Source: Chara braunii
Taxonomy: Eukaryota > Streptophyta > Charophyceae > Charales > Characeae
DNA length: 53,182 bases
NCBI GenBank assembly: GCA_003427395.1
Contig: BFEA01000281.1
Location: forward strand, 310,232 to 363,413
Reading direction: 5' to 3'
Each line of letters starts with the position of its first letter. The first letter of the stretch is position 1. The notes under the pieces were generated by a model. That model made no database searches. It was given only the letters and a program-made list of their open reading frames with translations, and had not been told where the DNA came from. Below are positions 10,705 to 20,345 of the stretch, piece by piece. A program made the translations under genes and the position numbers.

Positions 10705-10745
10705 CAACCAAAGTTGGACCCTATTCCCAGCAAGTGCCCCATGAA
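10705..10745 (+). mobile_element. Degenerate LINE tail core fragment
   Basis: Plus-sense GTTGGACCCTATTCCCAGCA and the following GTGCCCC resemble the middle of the LINE 3' core. It has no hairpin or tail and is only a weak relic. Confidence 0.4.
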
Positions 10746-12330
10746 CAGAAGTACCTTCCCCAGTGTTGGGAAAATACGAGATGCTGGCCAGTACTCGAAG
10801 TTGTCGGGGGTCGGACAGAGGGTCGGCAATGTCCCAAAAGTCGTATTTTTTTTTTTGCCCGTGCACGAAAGGGAAAGGAAAAAAAACGGGCCTTTGTACT
10901 GCAATGATGTCGTGCAGGGATGTCTAGGAGACCCTGTATACAGTCTTGCATGCATCTTACAGCAAAGACGGTCACGTTCTCAAACTTGTTGTTTTCTTTT
11001 TTTCTTTTGTATTTGTTTGTTACGAGTACCCTGCCAACGAGGCAGGGCGGAATCTGTGATCTGCTGTAGTATTGTTTCCTCAGATGAATGTACCCACCCG
11101 TTTTCAAGGCCGAATCCATGTTGTCGTTTTTTTTTTCTTGTTTTTATTTTCTGGACTCCGACAATCTGAGTCCGTGATATGCTCGAGCTGTGTTCCCTCA
11201 GAGGATTGTAACCCTGATCACACTGGCACTTCCGGGAATGTATCTTGCCATTTTCATGGCCGAATCCATGTTTCTGTCTTTCTTTTTTTTTTCGAGTTTC
11301 TGAAATCTGACAACCTGGCCACGGGGCTGAGATGCCCTCACTGAGGGCACACTCAGACTTACACTTCCGATAATGTATACAGCTGCAATCACGCCCAGAG
11401 CTTTGTTTTTTTTTTTTTTTTTTTTTTTTTTTCCCATGAGAGTACCATAAAGAAATGGAGTGGGACCCAGGCTTGGCAAAACTCGGAGCGCAGTGAAAAT
11501 CAGGGTCGGCAAAAACAGGCTCAGAGGTACTCGTGGATTAAAAAAAAAAAAAAGAAAAAAAAAAAAGGCTTTCTTGCTAGGCTACCAGCCGGGCCGCCTG
11601 GGTCCCGGGTGGCCAGCCCCTGCAGGGACCAGGGAAGGTCCCAGCCAAAAAAAAGAAAAAAAAAAAACAAATCCAAAAAATCCACAAAAAAACTATCTTA
11701 GACCATCAGTACCTCCGCCAGTGTTAAGAAGTTACGATGTCTTGGCCAGTACCCGAACTTTTCGGGGTGGGACACAGGGTCGGCAATGGCCCATAAATCT
11801 GAATTTTATAGTGACTGAAAAAAGGGGAAAAAAGAATGCTTTCTCTACTGCAATGGTCCTGTGTTGCTTACGAGTCCCCTGTCCGTGAATTGCTCAAGCT
11901 GTCCGTGATCTGCTCAAGCTGTGTTTTGTCATAGGATTGTAAGGCTCATCACACTGGCACTTAGGGGAATGTATCCAACCATTTTCATGGCCGGATCCAT
12001 GTGCCCGTTTTTTTCCCCTTTTATTCTCTTTTTGGAATCTGACAACATGGCCACCGGGCCGAAATGCCCTCATTGAGGGCACACTCACACTACCACTTCC
12101 AAGAATGTATACAACTGCAATCACCGCCAAAGCTTTGTTTCCTTTTTTTTTTTTTTGTCTGAGGTTCACGGCTGCAACTTTTCTTCTTCTTTTTTATTTT
12201 TTTTTTGTTCTTTTCGTGAGAGTACCAGAAAGAAAACGGAGTGGTACCCAGGCTCGGCAAAACTCGGAGCACAGTGAAATTCAGGGTCGGCAAAAACAGG
12301 CTCGGAGGTACTGGTGGTTTAGGGAGAAAA
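10746..12330 (+). repeat. Direct repeats of a 400 bp poly-T-rich family
   Basis: Several related blocks follow each other. About 11150-11540 and 11880-12330 share the order TTTTCATGGCCG.ATCCATGT, CTCA.TGAGGGCACACTCA, ACTTCC.A.AATGTAT and GCAAAACTCGGAGC.CAGTG, ending in CAGGGTCGGCAAAAACAGGC. A shorter related block lies at 11040-11135. Blocks near 10750 and 11705 share GGCCAGTAC.CGAA and GGGTCGGCAATG. T and A runs punctuate them. This is a dispersed repeat without coding signal. Confidence 0.7.
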
Positions 12331-12420
12331 ATAAACTGAACAACTTTTGCCTCAGGATCACATGGAAATTCTTCACCAAGTTTAGAATAAAAAATAAAAC
12401 TTAAAAAATATTTGTTTTAT
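12331..12420 (+). repeat. Dispersed repeat shared with 29103-29165
   Basis: The block starts AAACTGAACAACTTTTGCCT and continues into AAATTC and an A/T-rich end. The same block appears near 29103, inside the 2.7 kb insertion of the gypsy element. Confidence 0.6.
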
Positions 12421-13106
12421 TTCTATTTTTTTCAATGTTTTTGGCCCGGCCGGGCAAGGGACTCCGAGCCTCTCTGGTAGCCTAGCTTTCTTGGCTATTG
12501 CCTTCAGGAACAGTCCACCTTGGGTCTGAACCGGGAACCAAGTCCCACTTGACCAGACTCTTCATTTCTGGCCACTGATCTTCAGAATCTACAGACAGAA
12601 ATCGAGAATTCGGGTAAGCGGGACTTGGCCCCTGGCCCAAGTGCCTCGATCATAGTACCAAAAGGTCGTCTTTCGTTGTCAGGGACACAGAACGGGAAGA
12701 GTGATGTTCGCGGGTGTACTCCACACTCTACAGTCTTGCAAGATAGGTGCGTAGCAATATTAGGGTAACTCCCTCCTTGGGCATTCGCCTTCATCGATGG
12801 AGATGGTGAAAAGAGGTTTACCTGTCTCCTGCCCTACAGTAGCTATGGACTACCAGGGTGTCGCAGCAGCAGAAGGACGAGGTCCCACCTCCGATGGGAA
12901 GGTGTGTCGCGCGTCGCCCTACCTCCGTCTCAACGGCGGAGGTATCGGCCCGGTAGCGCCGCTAGGCGCTATTCGACGGCGACGACGGGTAAGGGAGCGT
13001 ACGCTACGACGCCCCCAACCTCCGGCATCCGACCGCCGGACCACAAGAGGCACTCTCGTGCGCAAAGAATAAAGAAACAAGTCTTTCCGTTTTCCAATCT
13101 TGCGGC
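12421..13106. other. No gene seen; GC-rich
   Basis: A dyad (GGCCCGGCCGGGC) near 12443 and a CpG-rich block at 12850-13060 that stays open in two frames on the plus strand. Both frames are proline- and arginine-rich and lack a motif, as expected of GC-rich noncoding DNA. Confidence 0.4.
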
Positions 13107-13175
13107 TGGTTCCAGCACGTGCTGCTCCCCACGAATAGATTGGAGCCTTGTGTTTCAAGAAAAAGAAGTCCGGAC
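13107..13175 (+). mobile_element. Solo LINE 3' tail, plus orientation
   Basis: The core appears as CTGGTTCCAGCACGTGCTGC followed by CTCCCCACGAATAGA and TGGAGCC. A short CTTG/CAAG hairpin and an A-rich end follow. The 5' end of the core is missing. Confidence 0.6.
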
Positions 13176-13234
13176 TATGAGATACATTCTCGTGGGTCTT
13201 CGTTGCATGATGCTATATGTCAGTTGACGCAGCT

Positions 13235-13690
13235 CGGCGAAAGACGAGGGCAGAGAATCGCCATCGTTATGTCTGGAATAAGGTAGTCAGAGATTTTTGC
13301 TCATCTGGGGTTGATGTGTGCATGGCTTGCATGGCTAATGCTATTCTTCCTCCTCCTTGTCTTCTTTCCGAACCCCCCACTCATTACCATTGGTGTCCCA
13401 TGTGAAGGAAATACTAGCCATGCGGAGGTCTCCACCGTCGTACCAGCAAAAGAAGAGGGCAGAGAATCACCATCCTTATGTCTGGAATAAGGCCGTCTCA
13501 GACCGTTCATCCGAAGTTGACATGGGGCTTCCATGTGCATGACTTCATGGCTCATTCTGTTCTTTCTCTTCCTTGTCTGCATTCCGAACCCTCCATTCAT
13601 TGCCTTCTTTCTAGCCCATTGGTGGTGTCCCATGTGAAGAGATTACTAGCCATGCACACGTCAACAACCTCCTACCAGCAATCCCTCCCC
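13235..13690 (+). repeat. Two-copy tandem repeat of about 210-230 bp
   Basis: The unit runs from AGGGCAGAGAATC (13248 and 13455) through TATGTCTGGAATAAGG to TGTCCCATGTGAAG and ACTAGCCATGC. Unit length varies by indels. Open frames across it change between copies, so it is not a gene. Confidence 0.7.
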
Positions 13691-13778
13691 TCAGACACAC
13701 TGCCTGGCGGCTAAGCCTGGACCCATATCATCTTGGAAGAACGTGCATGGCTTCCTCTCCTCTTTGAATGTCCCCTAT

Positions 13779-13850
13779 GGCCCCCCTTAGCCCCCGTTTT
13801 GGGGCCCCCCATTAGCCCCCCTTTGGCCCCCCTTTGGCCCCCCTTGGTAA
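13779..13850 (+). repeat. C-rich short tandem (TTGGCCCCCC)n
   Basis: Imperfect decamer-like repeats of TTGGCCCCCC and TTAGCCCCC. Confidence 0.75.
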
Positions 13851-14684
13851 GGGCATCCAAAAAGGGGTCGATGACGGGAATCTAGCCCCATCCCTCTGTC
13901 TGGCACAATCCGTTAGTCTCAGACGGCGCTCGCTCACCGTTCGTCTGTCTACAGTAGCTGCGCGACCGCCGGCCAGTGCGCTGCCGGTACTCAACGACCT
14001 CACTCACCATGTGCCTGATGTCTTTTTCGTTTTTTTGGCATTTTTTATTAATAGGTGAACGTGGGCATGCTGCCAATCTGTGCATGCGCTGCTGGAACAC
14101 TCTGACCTCAACATGTGCACGATCTGAATGTGGGCATCACGTGTGAATGTGTTCATGATGTCAATGTCTGCATGGCGTCGTTTCCTCTCCCTCGCCCTTG
14201 TCTGTACGCAGTCATTCCCTTTGCGCTGCTTGCCCAGGTGTCGCCCATGTGGGGTGTACATGGGCGTACAAGGGGGCTGATCATGGGGCTAATCATTAAT
14301 GATGAAAGCACGTCGTTTGCGGCCGAGGTAGTTTCATAATATTGTGGTCGCAACGTGCAGGCTCGTTGTCTTTTTTTTTTTTTTTTTTTTTTTTCGCTCC
14401 TTCTCTTGATCTCCAGGCATCATGTGCACATGGACATGTTGCCATAATAGGAGTTGCCAATGGGAGAAAAGGTGGGGGTAGGAGGACGGGGATTCTTGAG
14501 AGGAAGGGTGAGGGGAGGGGTGGTGGTGGGGAAGGAGTAGGTAGAGGGAACGAGGCCACCGTGACCATCTGAATCAGAAGTGTGGGGATTCATACTTGCC
14601 GTTGTGGGAATTAAGAAAGTACGTGGCTGGTACTACGGTAGCGCACACAGGCAAACTGCACTGAGTCTCTCGCAGTGTCTCCAG
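13851..14684. other. No gene seen
   Basis: ATGTG/GCATG-rich sequence at 14060-14180, a T run at 14371-14394 and a purine-rich block at 14460-14550. No supported feature. Confidence 0.45.
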
Positions 14685-14770
14685 CCGAATAGAGCGCCCG
14701 CTCATTATCGCCGTATCCAGACGAGAAAGTTGCTCCGAATACGGATATAATGACCGGGCGTTCTATTCGG
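14685..14770. repeat. 86 bp near-perfect hairpin
   Basis: The left arm CCGAATAGAGCGCCCG (14685) pairs with CGGGCGTTCTATTCGG (ending 14770). Pairing continues inward through TCATTAT/ATAATGA and CCGTAT/ATACGG, leaving a loop of about 22 nt. The stem is about 30 bp with few mismatches. This is the size of a small-RNA precursor, but a MITE remnant is as likely. Confidence 0.65.
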
Positions 14771-14925
14771 GTGAAGATGGTAGCTAGTACTAGCCTACAC
14801 CTTAGCACGTGCAACAAGATGCCTACATCTGAAAAAAAAAGAAAGCCTAGCATCTCTTTTTCTTTTTCCTTGTGTTCAATGACATGCGATTCCACAAGGA
14901 TTCCAACTCGATTTGTCGTCGTTTT

Positions 14926-15003
14926 TAGTCGAGGATTCGAACTCATGATCTGTTTACTGCCAGTTGCAATGCCATGGCATGAGATGGCGTGAGCCAATGA
15001 TTG
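14926..15003 (-). mobile_element. tRNA-like retroposon head
   Basis: On the minus strand TGGCTCACGCCATCTCATG resembles an A box and GAGTTCGAATCCTC a B box with an intact T-loop, at roughly tRNA spacing. The acceptor stem does not pair. It looks like the tRNA-derived head of a SINE and not a working tRNA gene. Confidence 0.4.
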
Positions 15004-15530
15004 AATCGCATCAAGATGCCTACCATCTTCTGGCTATAAAAGCGAAGTGGACTGCCTCATTATCATGGGTATATTGAGGTGTCTTAAAATCTGGCCTGCC
15101 GCATTATTATTATGGCTTAGGACCAGGGGAGGGGAAAAAGTGGGTTAGACTCCAGGCTGGATACAGCCATAATTACCTCAATTCGTATTCAGGGGAAGAC
15201 ACTCCGAGACAGTAGGCTATGGATGCGGGCAAGAGGAGATAGTAGAGAGACGCAGATTGCGTGTGCATGTGATGTGTATATGTGTCTGTGTATGTGCGTG
15301 TCTGTGTACGCGGTTGGGAGAGAAGGGAGGGGGAAGAGAAAGACGACCATGATCTTCTACCAGGTGGGCTATTGCCGACTTGTTGTATTTATATCCCTCG
15401 GTACTGCTGACACTACAGTGCAACTCCTAGCTGCATCTGTGTCTAGATCCTTCTCTAACCTCCTTCACCGTAATCCACCTCTCTCTACGCTTTTCCCTCC
15501 CTCCATCATAGTGTCCACCCCACCCCTCGG

Positions 15531-15532
<2 letters not shown>
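15004..15532. other. No gene seen
   Basis: A TATA-like CTATAAAAG occurs near 15035 and a TGTG-rich patch at 15250-15310. Neither can be tied to a transcript. Confidence 0.4.

Positions 15533-15607
<75 letters not shown>
15533..15607 (+). repeat. (CT)n microsatellite
   Basis: About 37 uninterrupted CT units. A short (GT)n follows at 15711-15736. Confidence 0.95.
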
Positions 15608-15608
<1 letters not shown>

Positions 15609-16183
15609 GCGAATGTGTGTGTACGTGTCTTGTCATGGTCGCTATACACAACTCCATAAAAAAAAAAGATGACTGTGCCGGACTCTTTCGTCGGAGTTTT
15701 GGCCGACTCGGTGTGTGTGTGTGTGTGTATGTGTGTCTGAACGAATGAAAGCACGTGCACATTTATATATCAACTTATCAAGTGGGTCTTCAATGCCGGG
15801 TCGAGCAAACGATCAGACCATGTGGCCTTCTGATCCCTACATCGCACGGGAACAGGAGGCAGGTTATGCGTGGGCAGTCTAGGAATAGAAGGGAGACCGG
15901 ACTCCACTGGAGTTCGAGATTGAGGGTGTGTGAAACAATTGACAAGAATTTCGCTGATCTGGACGCGTGAAAAGCGAAAACTGCCTCCGGGAAAACAGAT
16001 TGCATTCAACTTGCCAGTTTTTTCTTTTTCTTTGCCAGTTTTTTCACATCTGAGAAGACCGAAAACTGAGCAGAAAAAAAAAAAAAAAACTGTGCAGACA
16101 CACACTCTGCCATCAGTTCCATGTTCGGTTGAGAATCTCAGAGGGGCTAGACGATACAATCACCACCCCTAAAAGAGTTATAA

Positions 16184-16186
<3 letters not shown>
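15608..16186. other. No gene seen
   Basis: Mixed sequence with a TTTTTTC(T) patch at 16019-16045, where GCCAGTTTTTTC is repeated, and an A run at 16074-16089. Confidence 0.45.

Positions 16187-16240
<54 letters not shown>
16187..16240 (+). repeat. (GA)n microsatellite
   Basis: 27 GA units. Confidence 0.95.
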
Positions 16241-16244
<4 letters not shown>

Positions 16245-16486
16245 TTGGAGGGAAAGCCGGGAGCTACAGAGCACACGTGACACCGTCTTTGCATGTCATG
16301 TTTTTGTTTTTGTTTTTTCAAAGAAGAAAGTATTCAGAGCCAAAACCTACTAGAGTCTTTAAAAAAACAAAACAAAAAAAAACAAGAAATTATTGGAGTG
16401 CCACGTGACACCTCCATTCAGTGTCTTTTGTTGACTAATGCGAGCCAACGAGCTCACCTTTCCCGCCTGTTGTTTACCATGCGTGT

Positions 16487-16600
16487 AGTTGCACCACTGG
16501 GCCCTGGCCATCCGCCAAGATTTTGAATGCATCTTGACGAATACCATGACCAAATGCATTCAAAATCTTGGCCCAGGGGAGTGGTGACTGTGGTGCAACT
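16487..16600. mobile_element. Foldback element, 114 bp
   Basis: Outer arms AGTTGCACCAC and GTGGTGCAACT (16487-16497 and 16590-16600) and inner arms CCAAGATTTTGAATGCAT and its exact reverse complement (16515-16532 and 16554-16571) pair around a 21 nt loop. GGGCCCTGG and CCCAGGGG pair between them. It has no coding capacity and is MITE-like. Confidence 0.65.
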
Positions 16601-16761
16601 GCCCTTACGCCCCAAGGAAAGGGGGGCATGGTAATTGGTTGTGGAGGACCCCCGGAGGAAAATCTAATTTCTCTCTCCTCGGCTGTCCCCCCCCCCAAGT
16701 GACACTCGGGTGACAAGACCCACTTACACCCTACAGTAGAACTAGTTCTACCGTGTCCAGT

Positions 16762-16845
16762 TGATGTAGCTCAGTGGTTAGATCACGGGTTGGAAAATTT
16801 AATGCGCCTTGTGGTATGAGGTTGCGGGCTCAAAACTCAACAGCC
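16762..16845 (+). mobile_element. tRNA-like retroposon head
   Basis: TAGCTCAGTGGTTAG (16767-16781) is a good polymerase III A box. A weak B box (GGCTCAAAACT, 16827-16837) follows at about tRNA distance. The arms do not fold into a cloverleaf, so this is a tRNA-derived SINE head. A palindrome (AGAACTAGTTCT) lies just upstream and is also found near 20338. Confidence 0.4.
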
Positions 16846-17146
16846 TTGCACATAGACACCAGCAGGGCGTTAGAATGACGCACGGCCGACGCAGGTAAGT
16901 TCTTACAGGCACTGCCTGCCCACCACCCAAGGGGTAATCCATGGTTGTTGTATGTGGGGACTGGGCGATGGTGGGTATCGTTCTTGGTCTACCGGGGTGT
17001 CATGAGACTGCTGGGTGGCTTGCATAGTCTGGTTTACTCGAGCCCAGCAGAACACAGCTACAGACCATTTCACAGTGTAGGTCTCACTTGCAGATTCACA
17101 TAAGATCCTGTGTTCGATACCAGACTGTAACTTAGGGCTGGTCATC
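16846..17146. other. No gene seen
   Basis: Presumably the body of the preceding SINE-like sequence. A second B-box-like TGTGTTCGATACCAG is present near 17110. Confidence 0.35.
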
Positions 17147-17798
17147 CTTTTTTTTTTTTTCTTTTTTTTTCTTTTTTTTTTTAAACACACGCCCTCACCA
17201 GTGTTAGTGCTGCTGATAAGAGCAGACACCACTAACACCAGGGGGGAGGTTCCATCTATTGGCGGGGAGCATCACCTGCTGGAAAACGGGTCCAGCGTCC
17301 CATATACAGAATGAGAATGACTGAGGACAATGAGGACAATGAGAATAGTGACTGTGAGGTCTGCCAGCATTGATTGCCCTGCCCGTCAGGGGATTGACTG
17401 ATCAGCCTGAAAACGTGACCTCTTCACCTTCCTTACGTCAGAAAGAGAGCCACAGGAAGTACCTGCCGGCATTGATTGCCCTGGAGACCAGGGGATTGAC
17501 CGAGCAGGGGGGGGGGGGGTCTTCACCCTGATTTCGGCGTCAGATTCCTTACCGTTACTTACTGGCTCCCTCCTCCCTCAATCGACCCCAGTCGTCCGGT
17601 TTTGCATAGAAGAAGTCCGTAGCTACCCAACAACTTTGTTAGCCACAGACTAGATACAGACCGAGTTTTTTGCAGTACCTTTGACTCCGGGGGANCACAG
17701 ACTAGATACAGACCGAGTTTTTTGCAGTACCTTTGACTCCGGGGGACCCCACTGGGGGGCACCAGTGGGGCCTCCTTTCTTCTCTTTTAGACTTCTCT
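17147..17798 (-). mobile_element. LINE L2: 3' UTR, hairpin and poly-A tail
   Basis: This is the 3' end of L2 on the minus strand. It begins after the ORF2 end (17799), carries the GGGTGAAGA block near 17520-17530, the 54 nt core at 17247-17302, a hairpin (GTGTTAGTG at 17201-17209 with CACTAACAC at 17230-17238, loop CTCTTATCA in element sense) and an A tail (T-rich 17147-17182). Bases 17644-17694 are repeated exactly at 17696-17746 across an n, probably an assembly overlap. Confidence 0.85.
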
Positions 17799-19317
17799 TC
17801 AGAGCAATGCTTCAACCAGGGAGAGTGGGTGTGGAGGGAAAGGGTCTGGGAAATCTGACGGGGGGCGGAGGGGAAAGGATGGTTCGATGGCTGTCCACTC
17901 GTTGAATGTCAGACGATAGTCCCTNCTNTTTACCAGTTNCGATTGCTGTTGATCTTCTTTATTGCCGCTCCANTCGATCTTTGCNACCCATCCACCCTCT
18001 TCCCCCCCTNGCCAGTCTCCCTGGAAGGAAGAGANTGCNTTCCTTATATCTTTATTCGTCTGAAAACAGTCCAGCTGGCGCTTCAAAGTTTGCCATCTCC
18101 TCATTAGTTCTAGCTGGATTTGTTGTTTGATCTGTTCCGTTACCTCAGGTCCGTCTATTTTTACGTTTTCTCTGGCCAGGAGGCAACGTTGCCACCAGAG
18201 CCCCCACAGCACCGCTCGACGACCGAGATTGAACATGTTTTCCGTGTATGTGGGTGCCTCTTGGGCCTGGGGCCAATATCCTAACAGGATTGACCTCCAA
18301 GTCCAAGGCCATGGGGTGTCGGGGACCATCTTTCTCCAGATTCGGTCCCACCAGCGCCATGTGAGCTGTGCAGTTCGGCATTGCATGAAGATATGTTCAA
18401 TTGTTTCTGCGCTTTTTTGTGGGGGGAAGGTACTCAGACACCGTGCACACCAGGGGAGAGTCTGGCCTTTTTGTTCCAGGTTTGTATGATCAATCAACCA
18501 CTCCATTGTTGGCAGACATCGATGTGCAATCTGCCATTGCAGCGAGGTTATCTTTGCCGGTTTTTCTTTTCGCCCTTGGAACCACGGTATCGGCGTCAAA
18601 AGGGAGCGGTCGACATTTAGATGTTTTTTCCACCTGTCAATTATTCTGTCTTTTAAGTGGCGTTTGGGTCTGAGCATTTTGTAGGTCGACTTCACCGTCA
18701 GCTTCTGGAGGCTTATCATTGCAGTGTAGTTGGATCTACGCCCTAGCGGTTTCCACTGCCATTCCACAGGGTCGAAGGGAAGGTCTTGAATCCCAATGCT
18801 CCGGTGGAATGCGTAGGCTTTCTCCCCATCCCCCAGGACTCGAATTCGGAAGATATCTTCCTTCTCCTGCCAGATGAAAGGGGCCCGAATCCCTTGCAGC
18901 ACCCCCAATCTGCCAACCACGTATCTTTCTACGAGAGCGCCTCCCATCCGGGTTATGTGAACTCTCCCCACCTGATCAGTGAGTCCTCTTATCGCCACCC
19001 AGTCTCCTTCATGTAGTGTTGGGCCGTTCCTCAATATTTTGTACCAGGCTAGCGGGATTGTTTCAATGACCCTGTCCAAATTTTGATCAATGTGGTGGCA
19101 ATACCTCAAGGTTTTGTGCAGTTCATTTGCCGTTTCCCAGCAACGTCGTTTACAGTCCTAGATGTCTTTTATACGAGTGACCCTGTTTTTTACCCAGTTT
19201 TTCCATGGGGTTGCTGAACTGCACATTACCTGGCTGTTTCTGTCAGTAAGCCAACGGTTTCCGAAGAGGGGTTGACGGAGTACCTCCTCCCATCGGTTCG
19301 GGGCTTCCTTGTTTGGC
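17799..19317 (-). pseudogene. LINE L2: ORF2 C-terminal part with zf-RVT
   Basis: A 436-residue frame (19109-17799) carries the region downstream of the RT of plant-type LINEs. It contains a zf-RVT-like finger with C221, C224, H239 and C244 (CARC...HIFMQC), followed by Trp-rich helices and a proline-rich end (FPLRPPSDFPDPFPP). Eight n positions lie at 17925-18039. Upstream, 19110-19317 continues the same protein in other frames (PLFGN motif, as in L5 near 47,030). The 19318 end is where foreign tandem repeats interrupt it. The element would have moved by target-primed reverse transcription. This copy cannot make a protein. Confidence 0.85.
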
Positions 19318-19911
19318 ATCCTCTTAGTACGTAGTCAAAGGATTGAGGCTGGCATAGTAGTTCCTTAGTACGTGATGTCGGGAGTGTCAGGAGATACTGC
19401 ACTTTACCGCAGGGCCGGAACGGGCTACAGGGACATACGAGGGAACGGAGGATTGTCTGCTCTCAGATTACCATACAACACAGGGCTAATAGATTATCCA
19501 GGGTCAATACATACAGTCCATGATTTACGATTGAGGGTGGGCTATCCTCCTAGTACGTACCTTAGAGTTGAGGCTGGCATAGCAGTCCTTAGTACGGATG
19601 TCGGAGGTGTCAGGAGATTCTGCACCTTACCGCGGGGCCGGAATGGGCTCCAGGGATATATGAGGGAACGGAGGATCCCCATCTCTCCACCATCAACACC
19701 ATGGAACACGGTAGTAAAAGACAACATAAGGATAAGAAACTCGGTCCATAACTCATGACCTAGGGTTGGCTATCCTCCTAGTACGTAGCATAGGGTTGAG
19801 GCTGGCATAACAGTTCCTTAGTACCGGATGTTGGGGGTGTCATGGCCGGAACGGGCTCCAGGGACATACGAGGGAACAAAGGATACCCAACTCTCTATCA
19901 TCACCACACAA
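19318..19911 (+). repeat. Tandem repeat of about 225 bp, three units
   Basis: Units start near 19318, 19542 and 19769. Each has ATCCTC.TAGTACGTA, GAGGCTGGCATA, CCTTAGTAC, GGCCGGAA.GGGCT and AGGGAACGGAGGAT. The third unit has an internal deletion. The block sits inside the RT region of LINE L2. Confidence 0.8.
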
Positions 19912-20337
19912 CTAAGCTAGAGGGGAGTCAATGTGCACCCTCATGAAGACCTGTAGTAGCATGTTCATACCTAGCTCTCGAAGTCCCCGTGCAATCAGGC
20001 TTGCACAGCGTCTGCTGCAACGGGGGCTGAGCAGGGGGTAGGAGTCTCTACTTAGCCCCGGTACGTGCAACCGCTGTCTGGTCAGGTCAGTGAGGTCACC
20101 CCGCCAAGATGGCAATGGGTGATGGTCCTGGGTGGTTAACACTAGGGTAGGACAAGGGGGATGGGCCCGGGTGCGCCAGGGCAAAAAGATGAGAGGAAGG
20201 GTGGGTGGGGTCTTCAGAGGGGTCTCATCTGGACAACCGAGTGCCCGAGTACTGTGGGTGACTGCCATCTGTCTAGTATCCCACCTCTACAACAACCTCG
20301 GCTTTCTTAAGAAAAAAAAACAAAAAACAAAAAGAAG
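19912..20337 (+). mobile_element. SINE-like unit ending CTCTACAACAACCT..GCTTTC-A(n)
   Basis: The 3' end CTCTACAACAACCTCGGC leads into an A-rich tail (20308-20337). The part from about 20060 shares GCTGTCTGGTC, GTGATGGTCCTGGGTG and GGTAGGACA-like motifs with 29996-30280, which ends the same way. I see no coding capacity. Its 5' limit is uncertain. Confidence 0.6.
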
Positions 20338-20345
20338 AACTAGTT

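Noticed and set aside
15035-15044. TATA box as promoter of a host gene
   Set aside because: No downstream open frame or transcript evidence supports a gene.
17201-17302. Hammerhead ribozyme on the plus strand (CTGATAAG and GGAAA near the tail)
   Set aside because: The CUGAUGA core is not conserved across copies and the third helix and cleavage triplet do not fall in place. The loop variation fits a simple hairpin better.
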